Source: Anagrus nilaparvatae (taxonomy: Eukaryota > Arthropoda > Insecta > Hymenoptera > Mymaridae). Taken from it: a DNA stretch of 64,000 nt. Of the stretch, positions 24,750-36,448 are shown piece by piece (positions within the stretch are counted from its first letter, which is position 1; each line of letters opens with the position of its first letter). Location of the stretch: the NCBI GenBank assembly GCA_022575985.1, contig JAKSXM010000007.1:72787001-72851000 (forward strand). The letters are read 5' to 3'. Below the pieces are notes generated by a model that searched no databases, was not told the DNA's origin, and was given only the letters and a program-made list of their open reading frames with translations. A program made the position numbers and the translations under genes.

Positions 24750-26229
24750 ATGAAGCTAAATATCATTGGTTTACATAATAATTTACATAAGTAATAATTC
24801 AACTTTACTTTTAAAAATAGAACAATATAAAATTAATATTTGAATTAAATGTAATATCACAATTTATTTTTCTAATAAATAACATAAATTATGGTTTGTT
24901 TTTATGTACTATACATTAATTTATAAAATGATTAGTTATTATGATTATTTATTTGTTTTAGTGAGTGTGTGTATATATGTGTGTGTATAATTTAAATTTC
25001 CAGAGAAAAAACCCTTTTTTAAAAAAATCTTTTATTAAAAATTTGCCAATTTTCCATTTTGTTTGTTTGTTTGCTTGTTTTTTTTTTTTTTTTTGTTTTT
25101 TTTTTTTTGTTTTTTTTTTTGTTTTTTTTTTGTTTTTTTTGTTTTTTTTGTTTTTTTTTTTTTTTAACATTCAAAAAGTTTTAGAAAGTTTATAATATGA
25201 CGTAATTACAGTAAAAATTCTGGTGTAAGCATTTTAAAATAATAAAAGCTTAATTTTAAATCGAATAACAATTTATTAAATTTAAAAAATATTTAGGAAT
25301 TTAATAAAACTTTCATCTCAGTTATTTTGATTTTATGATTGAATACTTAATTTTGTTACCTGTATTTGTAAAATTGAGATTTATTTATTTATTTATTTTT
25401 TTTTTTTTGTACATTATTAATTCACCTAAAGCCATCATACAATTAATTTGCATAACCATAATATATAATATCATTTGTGTATATATTTTTATGACATATA
25501 TATCTGTTTGTGTACATGAGCTGTGTCTTTTTAAAATTTCCCCGAGAATGCAAAAAAAAGTAACCATATTTTCGAAACCATTTTATCAATATAATTATAG
25601 TTGTGTTTAATAATTTAAATACTTTTTTATTTTAATTTTCAAATTCAAGAAAAATTTTATCGGATACAAAAGTAAATATTTAGTCACCGTAAAAAAAAAT
25701 CTGATTCTACAGGAAATTTTCGAACAACTATTTATTATTCTATTGAGTATAAAATTTTCAATTTTCAAGGTATATATTTTTGCAAATAAGAATATATAAT
25801 TTTCAAAATTTTCCGTTTTCGAGATATGCAATATAAAAATTTTTTGAGATTCTTCATTCTGTCAGTTTGTCCAAATTAAATTCAAATTAATAAAGTTTTC
25901 ACTACTTATTTTTATTATCATATTATTATATGTATATTTTTTAATCGTTTAATTTTAAGGATTGCATTTTCGTAGTTTTGTATCACTCTTTGACTCATAA
26001 CAGGGTATGACTTCAGAGTGCTTTGATATGGCTACCAAAGTCACCCTCGTGTCACCGGTACTCTCACCGTGTGACAACTTGCTTCCAGTAGTAACATCAC
26101 GGTAACACTGCCCCGTATGAACATTCAATCAGCTGGCTGAACTTTCATCCAATCTGGTAGAAAATTCGACGACAGCAGCCCCACCGCGCCGGATAACAAG
26201 TATTCAATCATACCCGTAACTTTTATAAT
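24131..26229. other. Noncoding interior of the LTR element
   Basis: No protein signal on either strand. It contains an uninterrupted T run (about 24711-24742) and a T-rich block broken by single G at about 25079-25165. A distinctly GC-richer patch of unknown origin runs from about 26000 to 26220. The pol region would be expected here. Confidence 0.6.
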
Positions 26230-26232
26230 TTT

Positions 26233-26505
26233 GGAACCTTTGGCACCTTTGCCAACATCCTTGCTTTATCATGACCTTAGGAACCTTTGGCACATCTGCC
26301 AACATCCTTACGTTATTTTTTCAAGATAACTTGGTCCCAGGAACCTCTGGAATGTCTTCCAGCATCCTTAAATCATATCTCTTAGTACAATATGATCCTA
26401 GGAACCTCTGACACGTCTGCCAGCATCCGTACATCATATTATAGTATTTCATGTGACCCTAGGAACCTCTGGCACCTTTACCAGCATCCGTACGTCATCC
26501 TTGCC
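26233..26505. repeat. Tandem repeat block, five units of about 60 bp
   Basis: Units start GGAACCT at 26233, 26280, 26340, 26401 and 26462 (spacings 47, 60, 61, 61). The core is GGAACCTCTGGCAC-x7-CCAGCATCC. They are diverged 10-25 percent by eye and lie just downstream of gag. Confidence 0.8.
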
Positions 26506-26807
26506 ACCAATTTTACGAGATGTTAATGCAATTTTTATTTATTGTGTATTTTCATGTATTATGATTTTAAATTTTACTTTGGCTTGTGATTCTTCCATGG
26601 ATACTGAAACTGGTGCCTTATCTAGCTAGACCGGGACCCTTTGCAGTTTCCGAAGAATTAAGCCTTTAGGTCTTGTCAATTTAATATTAAATAAAATAAA
26701 GAAAATTTATCCATCAGTCTGTCAATTTTTATGTTTAGTCAGTTTCCACATCAGGAATTTAGTACAATAGTATTAAATTTGTAATTTTAATTAGGCTGTA
26801 TTATAAA

Positions 26808-27605
26808 TTAAATATCCGGATCAATTTTAATTCCTTTATTTTTTGGGCAATGTATTTTTATGTGTTTGGGATTTCCACAAGTATAGCATTTTCTTGGCCT
26901 CCTTGGTTTTTTATTTATTTTTAGACATTTCCTTACAATGTTATCATTTCTACTTAAGGAGGGTTCATCCGTTTTTACTAGTTTATTTTCAAATTTTTGG
27001 ATATGATCAAATTTTTCTTTTTCAAATTTAATAGCTATTTTTAAGGAATCGTCTAAGTTTTCTGGGGCTTTGTCAGATACTCTGGTATTTAAAGACGCGT
27101 CCCTTATTCCTTTCAGAAATCGCTTGTTGGCTTTTGCTTTTAATGAATTTACAATATAGTATAGGTCTTCATCAGTATAATTTTCTTCTGCGTAATATAT
27201 TCCTTTGTTAAGGATTCTTTTTACGCGTGCACCGAAATATGCAACTTTCTCATTTCTTTCTTGGCGCATTTTTGCTAATTTATCCTCTATATCATCTAGG
27301 TCTAGGATCTTTGAAAAACAATGTCTTAAGTTATTAAGTAAGTCATCAAAATTAGAAAAAGTGTCCTGGATCAAATCATGAGCAGTTCCTTTTATTTTAC
27401 TTTCTATTAAAATTTTAATATAGTTCCTGTCACTAGGTTTAACGGAATTTATTGCAATTTTACATTTTTTTATAAAGTTTTCAACCGTAATGTTTTCTCC
27501 ATCAAATATAGGGACAATGTCAATAGCCAACTTTAAGGGCATGTAAGATATTTCTAGTGCGTCAGTACCTACGCTAATGTTATTTTTCGTTAACCCTGGG
27601 GCCAT
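26808..27605 (-). CDS. gag: Retrotransposon Gag polyprotein (265 aa)
   Basis: Uninterrupted ORF from the ATG at 27605. The N-terminal two thirds are helical with the layout of retrotransposon Gag capsid proteins: a PIFDG segment near residue 34, then FIKKC and a DLI...LRHCFSK helix pair. Near the C-terminus is one zinc knuckle, C-x2-C-x4-H-x4-C (about residues 240-253), preceded by a basic stretch. The ORF is intact, with a stop at 26808 and no following pol frame. Family placement within LTR elements is inferred from the 4-bp target duplication rather than from Gag itself. Confidence 0.85.
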   Translation of the reverse strand: MAPGLTKNNISVGTDALEISYMPLKLAIDIVPIFDGENITVENFIKKCKIAINSVKPSDRNYIKILIESKIKGTAHDLIQDTFSNFDDLLNNLRHCFSKILDLDDIEDKLAKMRQERNEKVAYFGARVKRILNKGIYYAEENYTDEDLYYIVNSLKAKANKRFLKGIRDASLNTRVSDKAPENLDDSLKIAIKFEKEKFDHIQKFENKLVKTDEPSLSRNDNIVRKCLKINKKPRRPRKCYTCGNPKHIKIHCPKNKGIKIDPDI

Positions 27606-27829
27606 TTTAAAGTTCTATATTTAAAAAAAAATTTTGAGATAAAGAAAAAAAATATATTATTTCCAAACTGAAATTTTCAAATTTTTAAAATTTATACTAG
27701 GACAAAAACAAAATTTCACTATTTGTTATTGCTTTTAGTGTATCATGTATGATGTGTGTATATAATGCGTTGTGTATTAATAACATGGATTCACTCTATG
27801 ATATACAAGATTTTCATATTATTCATGTA

Positions 27830-28046
27830 TGTACACTGAAAAATATTTGATTACATGGGTATACACCGAAACAAATTTTAAACTTTAATTTTTGACTAAA
27901 TTTTTTTTTTTTTTTGTATTTTTTTTTTTTTATTTAACCAATTTATTGACTTGTTAAAATTATAAAGTTTATTATTATATTTTCCTTTCTCATACAAAAA
28001 AAAAATTTTCAACTTTTTAATAGTACGTTTTTTTTTTCAGTGTACA
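27830..28046. repeat. Inverted-terminal-repeat insertion inside the LTR element
   Basis: The left end is TGTACACTGAAAAA and the right end is its complement TTTTTTCAGTGTACA, with T-rich filler between. 217 bp. This looks like a MITE nested in the retrotransposon leader, or part of the leader itself. Confidence 0.5.
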
Positions 28047-28831
28047 CGGCCCTCTCTGCGGGAGATTTAAAAATCTCAAAAAAAAATTTTTTAAATAATT
28101 GATATATTCCTTATAAACCACTTATAAACGCATCCGTGGTACTTAACGGTTAATTTATGCTAATGCTTTTACTGATTCCATTGCCTTGTGTCTATAATTT
28201 TACTTTTTAACTTTTTAAAAAAATAATTTTTCACTAATTTCTTATTTCATTATACTTAAAAATAAAATATTTTATATGTTTTTAATTATTTTTGACCAGT
28301 ACCAAAAAATAAAAATTTAATTATCACATATAGTCATGATGAATCCATCATTAATAAAAATATTTTCACTTTCTATATAATTATATATATTTTTAGTCTT
28401 TTAACAAAAAACATATAAAAAATTTACATAACAATTTATAAAAAAAAATTGAGTACTTATTTTATAAAATTTTATTTCTTTTTAGTTACTGAGAATTTTT
28501 TTTATCTTTTTTTTTTTTTAAATATTATTTAAATATGTACCGTTTTTCGGTGATTTTTGTATTTATCTTCATTTTGTTGCCCACGTGGAGAATAAAATCA
28601 CCCTACTCTGACATTCGTCCTGTATGCTCCGAAGGAAAACGTGGAAAACCTTGGAGATCGCAGTTATCTGGTACTTTTGAAAATTTGTTCTTCTATCTCG
28701 TTTCATTCTTCTATATATATAGCATCGTCTTTTTACAATTTGCAACTTTTGATTACTGAATATATATATGTTGTTAATTAATTATTCTTCTCACTTTAAA
28801 TTGTTTATTTTCCGTACACTGAGTTGGCGAA

Positions 28832-28850
28832 AAAACCACACTGTCACCAA
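28832..28850 (-). other. Candidate primer-binding site
   Basis: Immediately inside the 5' LTR the minus strand reads TTGGTGACAGTGTGGTTT. It contains TGG next to the LTR, as expected for pairing to a tRNA 3' CCA end. The tRNA was not identified. Confidence 0.5.
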
Positions 28851-29486
28851 TGTAATGTTCGGTATTTTCTGTCTTTTTCTTTAGTAACTTAATAAAAAGC
28901 GCGTAGGTTTAATTCGCGATTAGTTATAAAAACTACAACTCTAAAATGTACGGGATAGGATTTTAGGTATTTATGTGTAAATTAGAAGACTTCGTATTTT
29001 ATGTTGAAAAGCAAGTTACTGTTTATTCAATTTTTAATGTAAGCTATTTGGAAGCTAGATACGAAGTGTCGATCTTGTATCCCGAGAAATCTGGCGTTGT
29101 CCTCAAAACTCTCCCTTCCTCTGATTTTAGTAAAAGTGGATCTTCTTTGAATTCGGCAATAAAACAATAAATACCTTACAAAATCTATTTCGTAACTTTC
29201 TAAATATTCTTTTGATATATTCTCATGTAACCTTCACATTTTATATTTTTATTATTTTATGTTTTTAATTATAATTTTATAATATTCGATTTTATAAGCA
29301 AAAATTATAGGGCATGTTTACGCAATAAGTTTTATATGAGATTCAACTATATAAATTACTTGATTTTACTCCGAAGTTAAAGTAACGCTTTTACCGCTTT
29401 TAACATTTTTAACAAAAGTTACTAAATATTGTTACCAACACATACTTTTACAATACATGTATTATTACTAATACATATACATTACA
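28851..29486 (-). repeat. 5' LTR of the retrotransposon (636 bp)
   Basis: Same length as the left LTR and reads as identical to it. It would contain the promoter of the minus-strand element. Confidence 0.92.
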
Positions 29487-29640
29487 AAAGATTGGTAAAG
29501 ACAATGAGACTTTAATAATTTATATTATACGAAAAATGAATAACTTGTACAGTTAGAAGTAAATCCTGTAAATATATAAAAAAATAGTCCATTCTTAAAC
29601 GAGTCTTAGAAAAATTTAATACTAATACGAGTTATAAATA

Positions 29641-29746
29641 GTATATTACGACCCATGGGCAGAAAAATAAAGAATGGCCCAAATCGCACGTAAATTACCT
29701 TCCGAGGCGAAGCCGAGGATGGTAAACTGCGATTTGGGGCATTTTT
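29641..29746. repeat. Hairpin element, copy 1
   Basis: The stem is ATGGCCCAAATCGCA (29674-29688) against TGCGATTTGGGGCAT (29728-29742), with the loop sequence GAGGCGAAGCCGAGG. The sequence and its left flank recur at about 34973-35090, with a longer right arm. Confidence 0.6.
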
Positions 29747-29862
29747 TGGTTCCTCATAGAGGAACCATTGTGATCGGTCAAAATTTTTTTTTTGATTTTT
29801 TGGTATATAAGCACGTTTTGAGACCTCAGGAAGCTAAAAAACCGGTTTTTAAAAAAAGTCTG

Positions 29863-29901
29863 TATGTGTGTATGTGTGTGTGTACGTACGTACGTATGTA
29901 A
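29863..29901. repeat. TGTG/TACG microsatellite
   Basis: Alternating TGTATGTGTG followed by three TACG units. Short simple repeat. Confidence 0.8.
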
Positions 29902-29989
29902 TCGCTGATATTTCACAAACATTATGGAATTAAGACCTAATTTTTTTTTCAAAAATTTTTTCACTAAAAAAGCTCGAGGTACTTTTTTT

Positions 29990-31800
29990 TTTTTTTAATT
30001 TGGATGTAATACCTCATTTATTTCCATGAAAGTACTTATATTTGAAAGTATGGTTTTCACATGATATCTCGAATCGGATACTTAATTTCCTGAAATTTTT
30101 TTTTCTAACATTTTTTTCACAAAAAAATACAAAAAATACCAATTTTTTTTTTCGTTTTGGACGTAGTACCTAATTTATTTCCATGGAAGTACTAGTTTTA
30201 AGAACCTTGTTTATTGTAATTTTTTGGATCTGATACTTAATTTTTTCAAAATTTTTTTTGTCAAAATTAAAAAAAAAAGAAAAATAAAAAAAACTGCAAT
30301 ATTTTTTTTTTTTTTTGGTGTAATACCTCATTTAATTCTATGAAAGTACTAATATCTGAAAATATTTTAACTAGTGATATTTCAAAACCATTATCGAATT
30401 AAGACCTTATTTTCTTTTCCAAACATTTTTTTATCAAAAAATCTCAAACTGCTTTTTTTTTTTTTAATTTGGATGTAATACCTCATTTATTCCCATGAAA
30501 GTACTAGTATTTGAAAGTGTGGTTTTCACATGATATCTCAAATCGGATACCTAATTTTCTGAAAATTTTTTTCCTAAAATTTTTTTCACAAAAAAATACA
30601 AAAAATACCAATTTTTTTTTTCTTTTTGGACGTAGTACCTAATTTATTTCCATGGAAGTACTAGTTTTAGAAATATCGTTTATTGTAATTTTTTGGACCT
30701 AATACTTAATTTTTTTTTAATTTTTTTGTCAAAATTTTTGTCGCCAAAAAATACAAAAAACGCCAAAATTTTTTTTATTTTAGGACGTAATACTTAATTT
30801 TTTCCTATGAAAGTACGAATATCTAGAATTATTGTTTGTAAAGGATTTCTCCATCTGATACATAATTTTTCGAAAATTTTTTTTAAAAATTTTTTACATA
30901 AAATAATTAAAAAAATACCGTAATTTTTTTACTTTTTGGACGTAGTACCTCATTTTTTTCCATGAAAGTACTGATATCTAGAAGTATCGTTTTTACTCGA
31001 TATCTCGAATCTTATAATTTATTTATTGAAAATTTTTTTCTCAAAATTTTTTTCACCAAAAAATACAAAAAATACCAATTTTTTTTTTCTTTATGGACGC
31101 AGTACTTAATTTATTTCTGTGGAAGTACTAGTTTTAGAAATATCATTTATAGTAATTTTTTGGACCTGATACTTAATTTTTTCAAAATTTTTTTCTCAAA
31201 ATTTTTGTCGCCAAAAAATACAAAAACCGCCAAAATTTTTTTTATTTTAGGACGTATTACTTAATTTTTTCCTATGAAAGTACGAATATCTAGAATTATC
31301 GTTTGTAAAGGATTTCTCCATCTGATACTTAATTTTTCGAAATTTTTTTTTTTTTTTAATTTTTTACATAAAATAATTAAAAAAATAGCATACTTTTTTT
31401 TCTTTTTGGACGCAGTACCTCATTTTTTTCCATGAAAGTACTAATATGTAGAATTATCTTTTTAACTATGGATATCAACAATCTGATACCTAATTTTTTT
31501 TTTAAATTTTCTTTTAAAATTTTTTACATAAAAAAATTAGAAAAAAACAATAATTTAACAATTTTTTTTATTTTAGGACGTAATACTTAATTTCTTCCTA
31601 TAAAAGTACGAATATCTAGAATTATCGTTTTTAAAGGATCTCTCCATCTGATAAGTAATTTTTCGAATTTTTTTTTTTCAAAATTTTTTACATTAAAAAG
31701 TTAAAAAAATATTATCTTTTTATTGACGTAGTGCCAATTTTATTTCTCTGAAAGTATTAATACCTGGAATTATGAGTTTTGAAAGTTTTTTGGGTATCAG
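29990..31800. repeat. Tandem satellite array, about 12 units of about 156 bp
   Basis: A recurring core, GGACGTAGTACCTAATTT, starts at about 30003, 30159, 30317, 30471, 30628, 30783, 30938, 31095, 31250, 31408, 31576 and 31724. Spacings are 148-168, mostly 154-158. Every third unit is most alike: 30003 with 30471, and 30783 with 31250, about 467-468 bp apart. This shows trimeric higher-order structure. Each unit also has the AAGTACTA motif and T-rich/A-rich halves. Confidence 0.85.
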
Positions 31801-32313
31801 GGGAAAGTTTATCCACTTTCTTTATTAAATTTAGAATATTTGGCACAATTATTCTAATATTTTAATTTTTTATTAGGTAAAATAGAATATTGACAACATT
31901 TTGTTATTGCTAATGAGGAACCATAGTGCCAATTACTTGGCAGGGTATTTTTTATGGCCCAGGGTCGTATACGATTTTTCTGCATCAGTGGAGAGAAAAA
32001 GAAATAGAATACGTGCTTTCTGGCTGCTGACCAGAAAAATACTTTATATGCTATACTTGATAAAATCGAGCAAATTCGCGATTTCTTTTTAAATTTACTG
32101 AAATAAGAGTTTTTATTGAAATTTAATAATTTTTCATGAGGTAGTCCTTTGTTTTGCATATTTACAGTAATGATAATGTAGTTTTTGAAAATTTGTCTAT
32201 ATATTAAAAAAAAAAAAATTTGGGTTAGTATACAATTTTTTAGATTTGCTTGCATTATTTCATTTCAAATTTTCTAATTATAATACAACAATCTGGAAAA
32301 AGTAAAAACTGAC

Positions 32314-32930
32314 AAGGGGAGACCGGAACAAAATACCCTTTTTTGGCCCAAAATGACCAATTTTCAAATTGTTGCCTAAATCTCAGTTTTAATAAATTTA
32401 GGTCTAAAAAATTTTTGTATAAGCTCCAAGTTTCAAAAAATTTTTTACTCGTTCCTTTTCGTTTAGATTAACAGATACGATAATTTAAAAACAGAGTCTG
32501 AATTAAAGTTTTTTTTTTTTTAAATCAAATTTTATCATTAATTATCTCTATCTAATTCTATCAATAATTTACCTCGTAATTTACTTTCATCAAAAATTAC
32601 AATTTTAAAGGCAGTTTAAAAATTGGTCATTTTGGGCCAAAAATGGACATTTGGTTTATTGATATATTAAAGTGTCGAGAGAATCGGTGATGAATCCATG
32701 AAAGCCGGTATCAAATGTACGATAAAAATAAGATCAGCCAGAATTATTTTGGTCGAATTGCAAGATGACAGAGTTATCTGGAAAATTGCCTAAAAACCCT
32801 ATTTTACAAAATTGTCGTAAAATTGAGCCCTGCCGAGAGCCCTGCGTTTCTAGGCCCGGAAGTTTGAATAAACGGAGGGTGTATCTTATGACGACCTAAA
32901 TGTCCCGGTCTTTCTTTTTGAGCAAAAATC
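32314..32930. repeat. Diverged foldback-family copy
   Basis: The interior resembles the central part of the foldback element at 54157-55200. Shared stretches include AAAAATTACAATTTT, then AAAAATTGG followed by GGCC, and GAGAGAATC-GTGAT. The ends carry the short complementary pair AGACCGGAACA and TGTCCCGGTCT. It looks old and decayed. Confidence 0.45.
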
Positions 32931-35900
32931 CTATTACAGAATATATGAAATAATTTTTAAATCAAAAATAAAATTATTTTATATTTAAGCCAAAACAAAT
33001 CACTTTTTTTGTCGCAAGGGATTTATTATATGTAAATTATAATTTATTATTTCGTGGCGAATAGAAAATAATGGACTCGATTTTGAGACTACTTGCCCTC
33101 TTCCTCCAAAGAATTTTTTTTCAGCATTTTTATTACTATAAATATTATAGTATCATTATTATATCATTTCTCTTGCGAGAATTAATTTTTTTTGCAGTTT
33201 TTTAAAAATATTTTATAATTTAAATATTTGCTTAATTTTTTTTCTCGATGAAACTCAATATTTTTATAATATGACTCCAATGAAATTGCCTTTACCTCTC
33301 CATTTAATTTTCCAAATGAGCAAAAATTTAAATGAAAGTAAAAATAAATTCCATAGACATTTATACTTGGTTCAAATTATCAGGAAATGAATTAGACCAA
33401 TTTGAAAAACGTGTGGATTATTGTAAATGTTGAATAATCCAATTTGATAACTCGAGCCGAACGAACAAACTAGTTGAAATAAAATACAGTTTGTTGAACG
33501 TTTGGATCGATGGATCAAATTAAGATTCCAAAAAATTGAATAAATCAGCCATGGCCACCTGTGAAGTATGAAAAAAAAAAATTAAATTTAAAAAAATAAA
33601 TTTTCATATAGCTAATCTTATACAATAAGCTCATGTTTTACCTCTCTAAATGGCACATATCGTGTATAAATAATCATTTTTTACTGAGTATAAAAAAAAA
33701 CCTACTTCGTGCAAACGATTACGATATGAAAAAGCACGCGTCAAAGACAAAAATGATAAGCTTCCAAAAACCTCGTTTCTATTTTTAATATTAAAATTTA
33801 TAGATATTTTTTATTTTAATTACTTATAAATAGGTATAAATGACCTTCATTTTTTTAAAACTAAAATAAGCATAATTATTATCGATTCTTTTTTTTTTTA
33901 ATATTATAATTTATTTAAAATAAATTTTTTTCTTGGCTTTTTTTATTTTAATTTATCATTTTTTTTATCATTGTATAAATTTTACTAAATCATATAAATC
34001 ATTATTTTCTCCGAAATTCTTCAAATAATTAATTCAAGTAATTTTTTTTTTTTTTTTTCGATTCATTAATTAATTTATCATCAATACTATAAGGCTCAAT
34101 TTTAATTCAGTATTCGTAAAAATCACAAAGTATAAAATGCGGTAAAAAATAAAGTCATTTTTCACTTGTAATAAAAAAGCAATAAAATTTTTGATTATTA
34201 ATTTTTTCAAAAAAATAGTAAAAAAAGCTGACACTAGTAATCATATCTTGTAATAAGGAGACCTTTGTGCATTTGCCCATTTATAAAATTAATAATCAAA
34301 ATAGGGGATGTTTTTTCAACCTAAAAAACTCTCTTACCCTGCTTCTTGGCGCACAGCTACTGAGCATTGAGTCGACCGCCCCTTAAAAAAAATAAATTCG
34401 TGTTGGCATTTTATTAATTTGATAAAAATATAAATTAATCAAGCAAAAGTTAGTAATTCGTTAAAAAAATTTAATTATTTAATTTACTTAACTTCCACAT
34501 TTTTTTTATGTATATAATTAAAACAAGAGTTAATGTTTGTTCAAATGATTTCAAATTATAATTAATTTATAAAAAATATGGATTTTATTTCCAGCGTGTG
34601 AAATAATATCGTATTTAACTTCTAAAATTCCTTAGTAGGCTTCAATTAAGAATAAAATTTCGAGTTTTTTAATTTCCGAAATTGTGTAAATGCAAAAGAA
34701 ATAAAATTGAATATGCAAACAGAATGCTGTTTTCACGGGATCAAAAGGAAAGGCCATAAAATTTGGGATACCAAATTATAGGCCTCGAAAGTTTTGTACG
34801 TGCTTCTTTTTCAAAAAATTTCTATTTTTATCTTTGTGAAACCTTTTTGAATGATAATATCGAAAAGATATGTCGATCAAACTTTAGATTTTTTATAAAA
34901 TCTTAAAATTCGAACTCCAATTTTTAGTCTCATATAACCTGCGATCAGTTGGAGAATTAATTGCAAGTAATAGTATAATTATGGCTCGTGTCTAGAAAAG
35001 TAAAGATTGGCCCCAATCGTCCGTAAATTATCTGCAGAGATGAACCCGAGAATGATAAACTGCGATTTGGGCCATTCTTTATTTATGGACCAGAACCACT
35101 GCGCGTCTGACAAAGACGCGTTTTCATGCCACTGATCAGAAAAAATCTTTTTAAAACTGCCCGTGCATCTATAATCTATAAAATTTCTTAGATCTATATG
35201 AAATTTTGTTTGATAAAATTTCCAAGTAGCAATATTTTTGATGATTTGTTTCGGAATAACGTTCTTTGTCTGACAGCTGGCCAACACAGAGTCTTTTTCT
35301 AAGTCCAAAGAATCGACAAATTAAACTGAGGCTATTTGGAAAACGTTTTACAATGGAAACAAAAAATTTCTACATTTTTTCCCGTGTTCAACACATGGTT
35401 TTTCATTAAAAGCCAAAAAAAGATCTCCCGAAAGTAAGAAAGTAAATCTTTTTTGTAGCGTATAATGACAAATTGTTTCCTCGCGATTTTGGTAAAATAA
35501 GCTTTTGAAAAGACGGAAAAAATTATTGAATGTAAGAAAATCTTCTTGCTAGAGAAACAAAGCATTATTTTCTCAAAATGCAAGTTATACGTGAATTCTC
35601 GTAACTTTTCATATAAAAATTTCTAATTTTCCGTCTTGACAAACGAATTTTATTGGTTTGAACAATTCGATGTGATTTGAAACTTTAGAAATACTTTAGC
35701 GGAATTTTCGTAAGTTGTAAAAAAAGTTGAAAAGAAAAATTGCCCTTGTACCGTTAACCTCGGGGCTTAGTAGGGTATCAGTGATAGAAATTTTTCTGTC
35801 AATATATTTTATAACAAATGTAATATTTTTTTCCTCTTAGCAACTATTAACTACTGAAAATAAATAGCAAGTAAACAACAAATAAATAGACTATTATTTA

Positions 35901-36448
35901 TTTTAAGGTCTTCTTTTATGGCTATAATTATTTTTATTTTTAAAAAATGATAATCTGATTAGATTTTTTTCCAGATTAAAAATATGTATAACAAAAATAA
36001 TTATCCTGTAATTGCAGACAATGTTTAAAGTACAATAATTGCAGTAGCAGAATTAGATAAACATAAAACCATCTATAAAATTAAAGCTCTACGATTTTAG
36101 CTAAGATTTTAACTAATCCAAAGAATTTTATCGTCGTTAAAATTAGTAATCTGGGCATTTATGCATTTCAATGAAATGCATAAAATTTTTATTTTCTCCT
36201 GCATAAATTCTTACATTAGCTTACGTTTTTTTAATTGTTAAATATGTTTAAAAAAAAAAATTAAAAAGAACGTATTTCCGGTCAAAGAAAAATTTAAAAC
36301 GAAGCTAATTTGTTTGATTTATTTGACTTTTTTTATAAATTTTTCGAAAAACTCTCAATTGTATTGGCTATTCCGGTACTAACAATTGAAAAAAATATTC
36401 TTTGCTTAGTTTACTAATTAAAACAGATTATAACAGACACTGAAAATT
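32931..36448. other. Gene-free, repeat-rich interval
   Basis: Apart from the hairpin copy near 34973-35090, no gene is supported. ORFs of 83 and 109 codons on the minus strand at 35.0-35.6 kb overlap repeat sequence and lack coding character. Confidence 0.5.
34973..35090. repeat. Hairpin element, copy 2
   Basis: Related to 29641-29746. AGATTGGCCCCAATCG (35004-35019) pairs with CGATTTGGGCCATTCT (35063-35078), and the loop reads AGATGAACCCGAGAATG. The right arm extends into TTATTTATGG, mirroring the AAAATAAAG on the left of copy 1. Confidence 0.55.

Larger units (their letters stand above)
23484..29486 (-). mobile_element. Gag-only LTR retrotransposon, complete ends (6003 bp)
   Basis: The element is bounded by two 636-bp direct repeats that start TGTAATG and end CATTACA. 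It is flanked by the 4-bp duplication AAAG (23480-23483 and 29487-29490). The gag ORF and polypurine tract place it on the minus strand, so the right LTR is the 5' LTR. Between gag and the 3' LTR there are about 2.7 kb with no protease, reverse transcriptase, RNase H or integrase signal. In their place are a tandem-repeat block, long T runs and AT-rich filler. The 4-bp duplication, the TG...CA ends and the CCHC gag point to a Ty3/gypsy-type parent (inference). The LTRs read as identical, so insertion looks recent, probably mobilised in trans. Confidence 0.9.
29747..31923. mobile_element. Satellite-bearing element, long copy (about 2.2 kb)
   Basis: Ends are TGGTTCCTCAT (29747-29757) and the complementary ATGAGGAACCA (31913-31923). 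The left end also forms a small hairpin, GGTTCCTC-ATA-GAGGAACC. The body is the tandem array described separately. A second, shorter locus at 38278-39131 has the same left end, the same kind of array and the same right end with its adjoining ATAGTGCCAATT. No ORF of note. The mode of mobility is unknown. Confidence 0.6.

Noticed and set aside
24958..25195. Lys-rich (minus) and Phe-rich (plus) ORFs
   Set aside because: Both are translations of the T-rich, G-interrupted simple-sequence run.
28535..28759. 74-codon plus-strand ORF
   Set aside because: It is antisense in the LTR element leader; the hydrophobic composition follows from T-rich DNA.
30962..31264. 100-codon Phe/Lys-rich ORF
   Set aside because: It falls inside the 156-bp satellite array.
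34979..35583. ORFs of 109 and 83 codons on the minus strand
   Set aside because: The first ends inside a hairpin repeat, and neither shows family motifs or splice partners.
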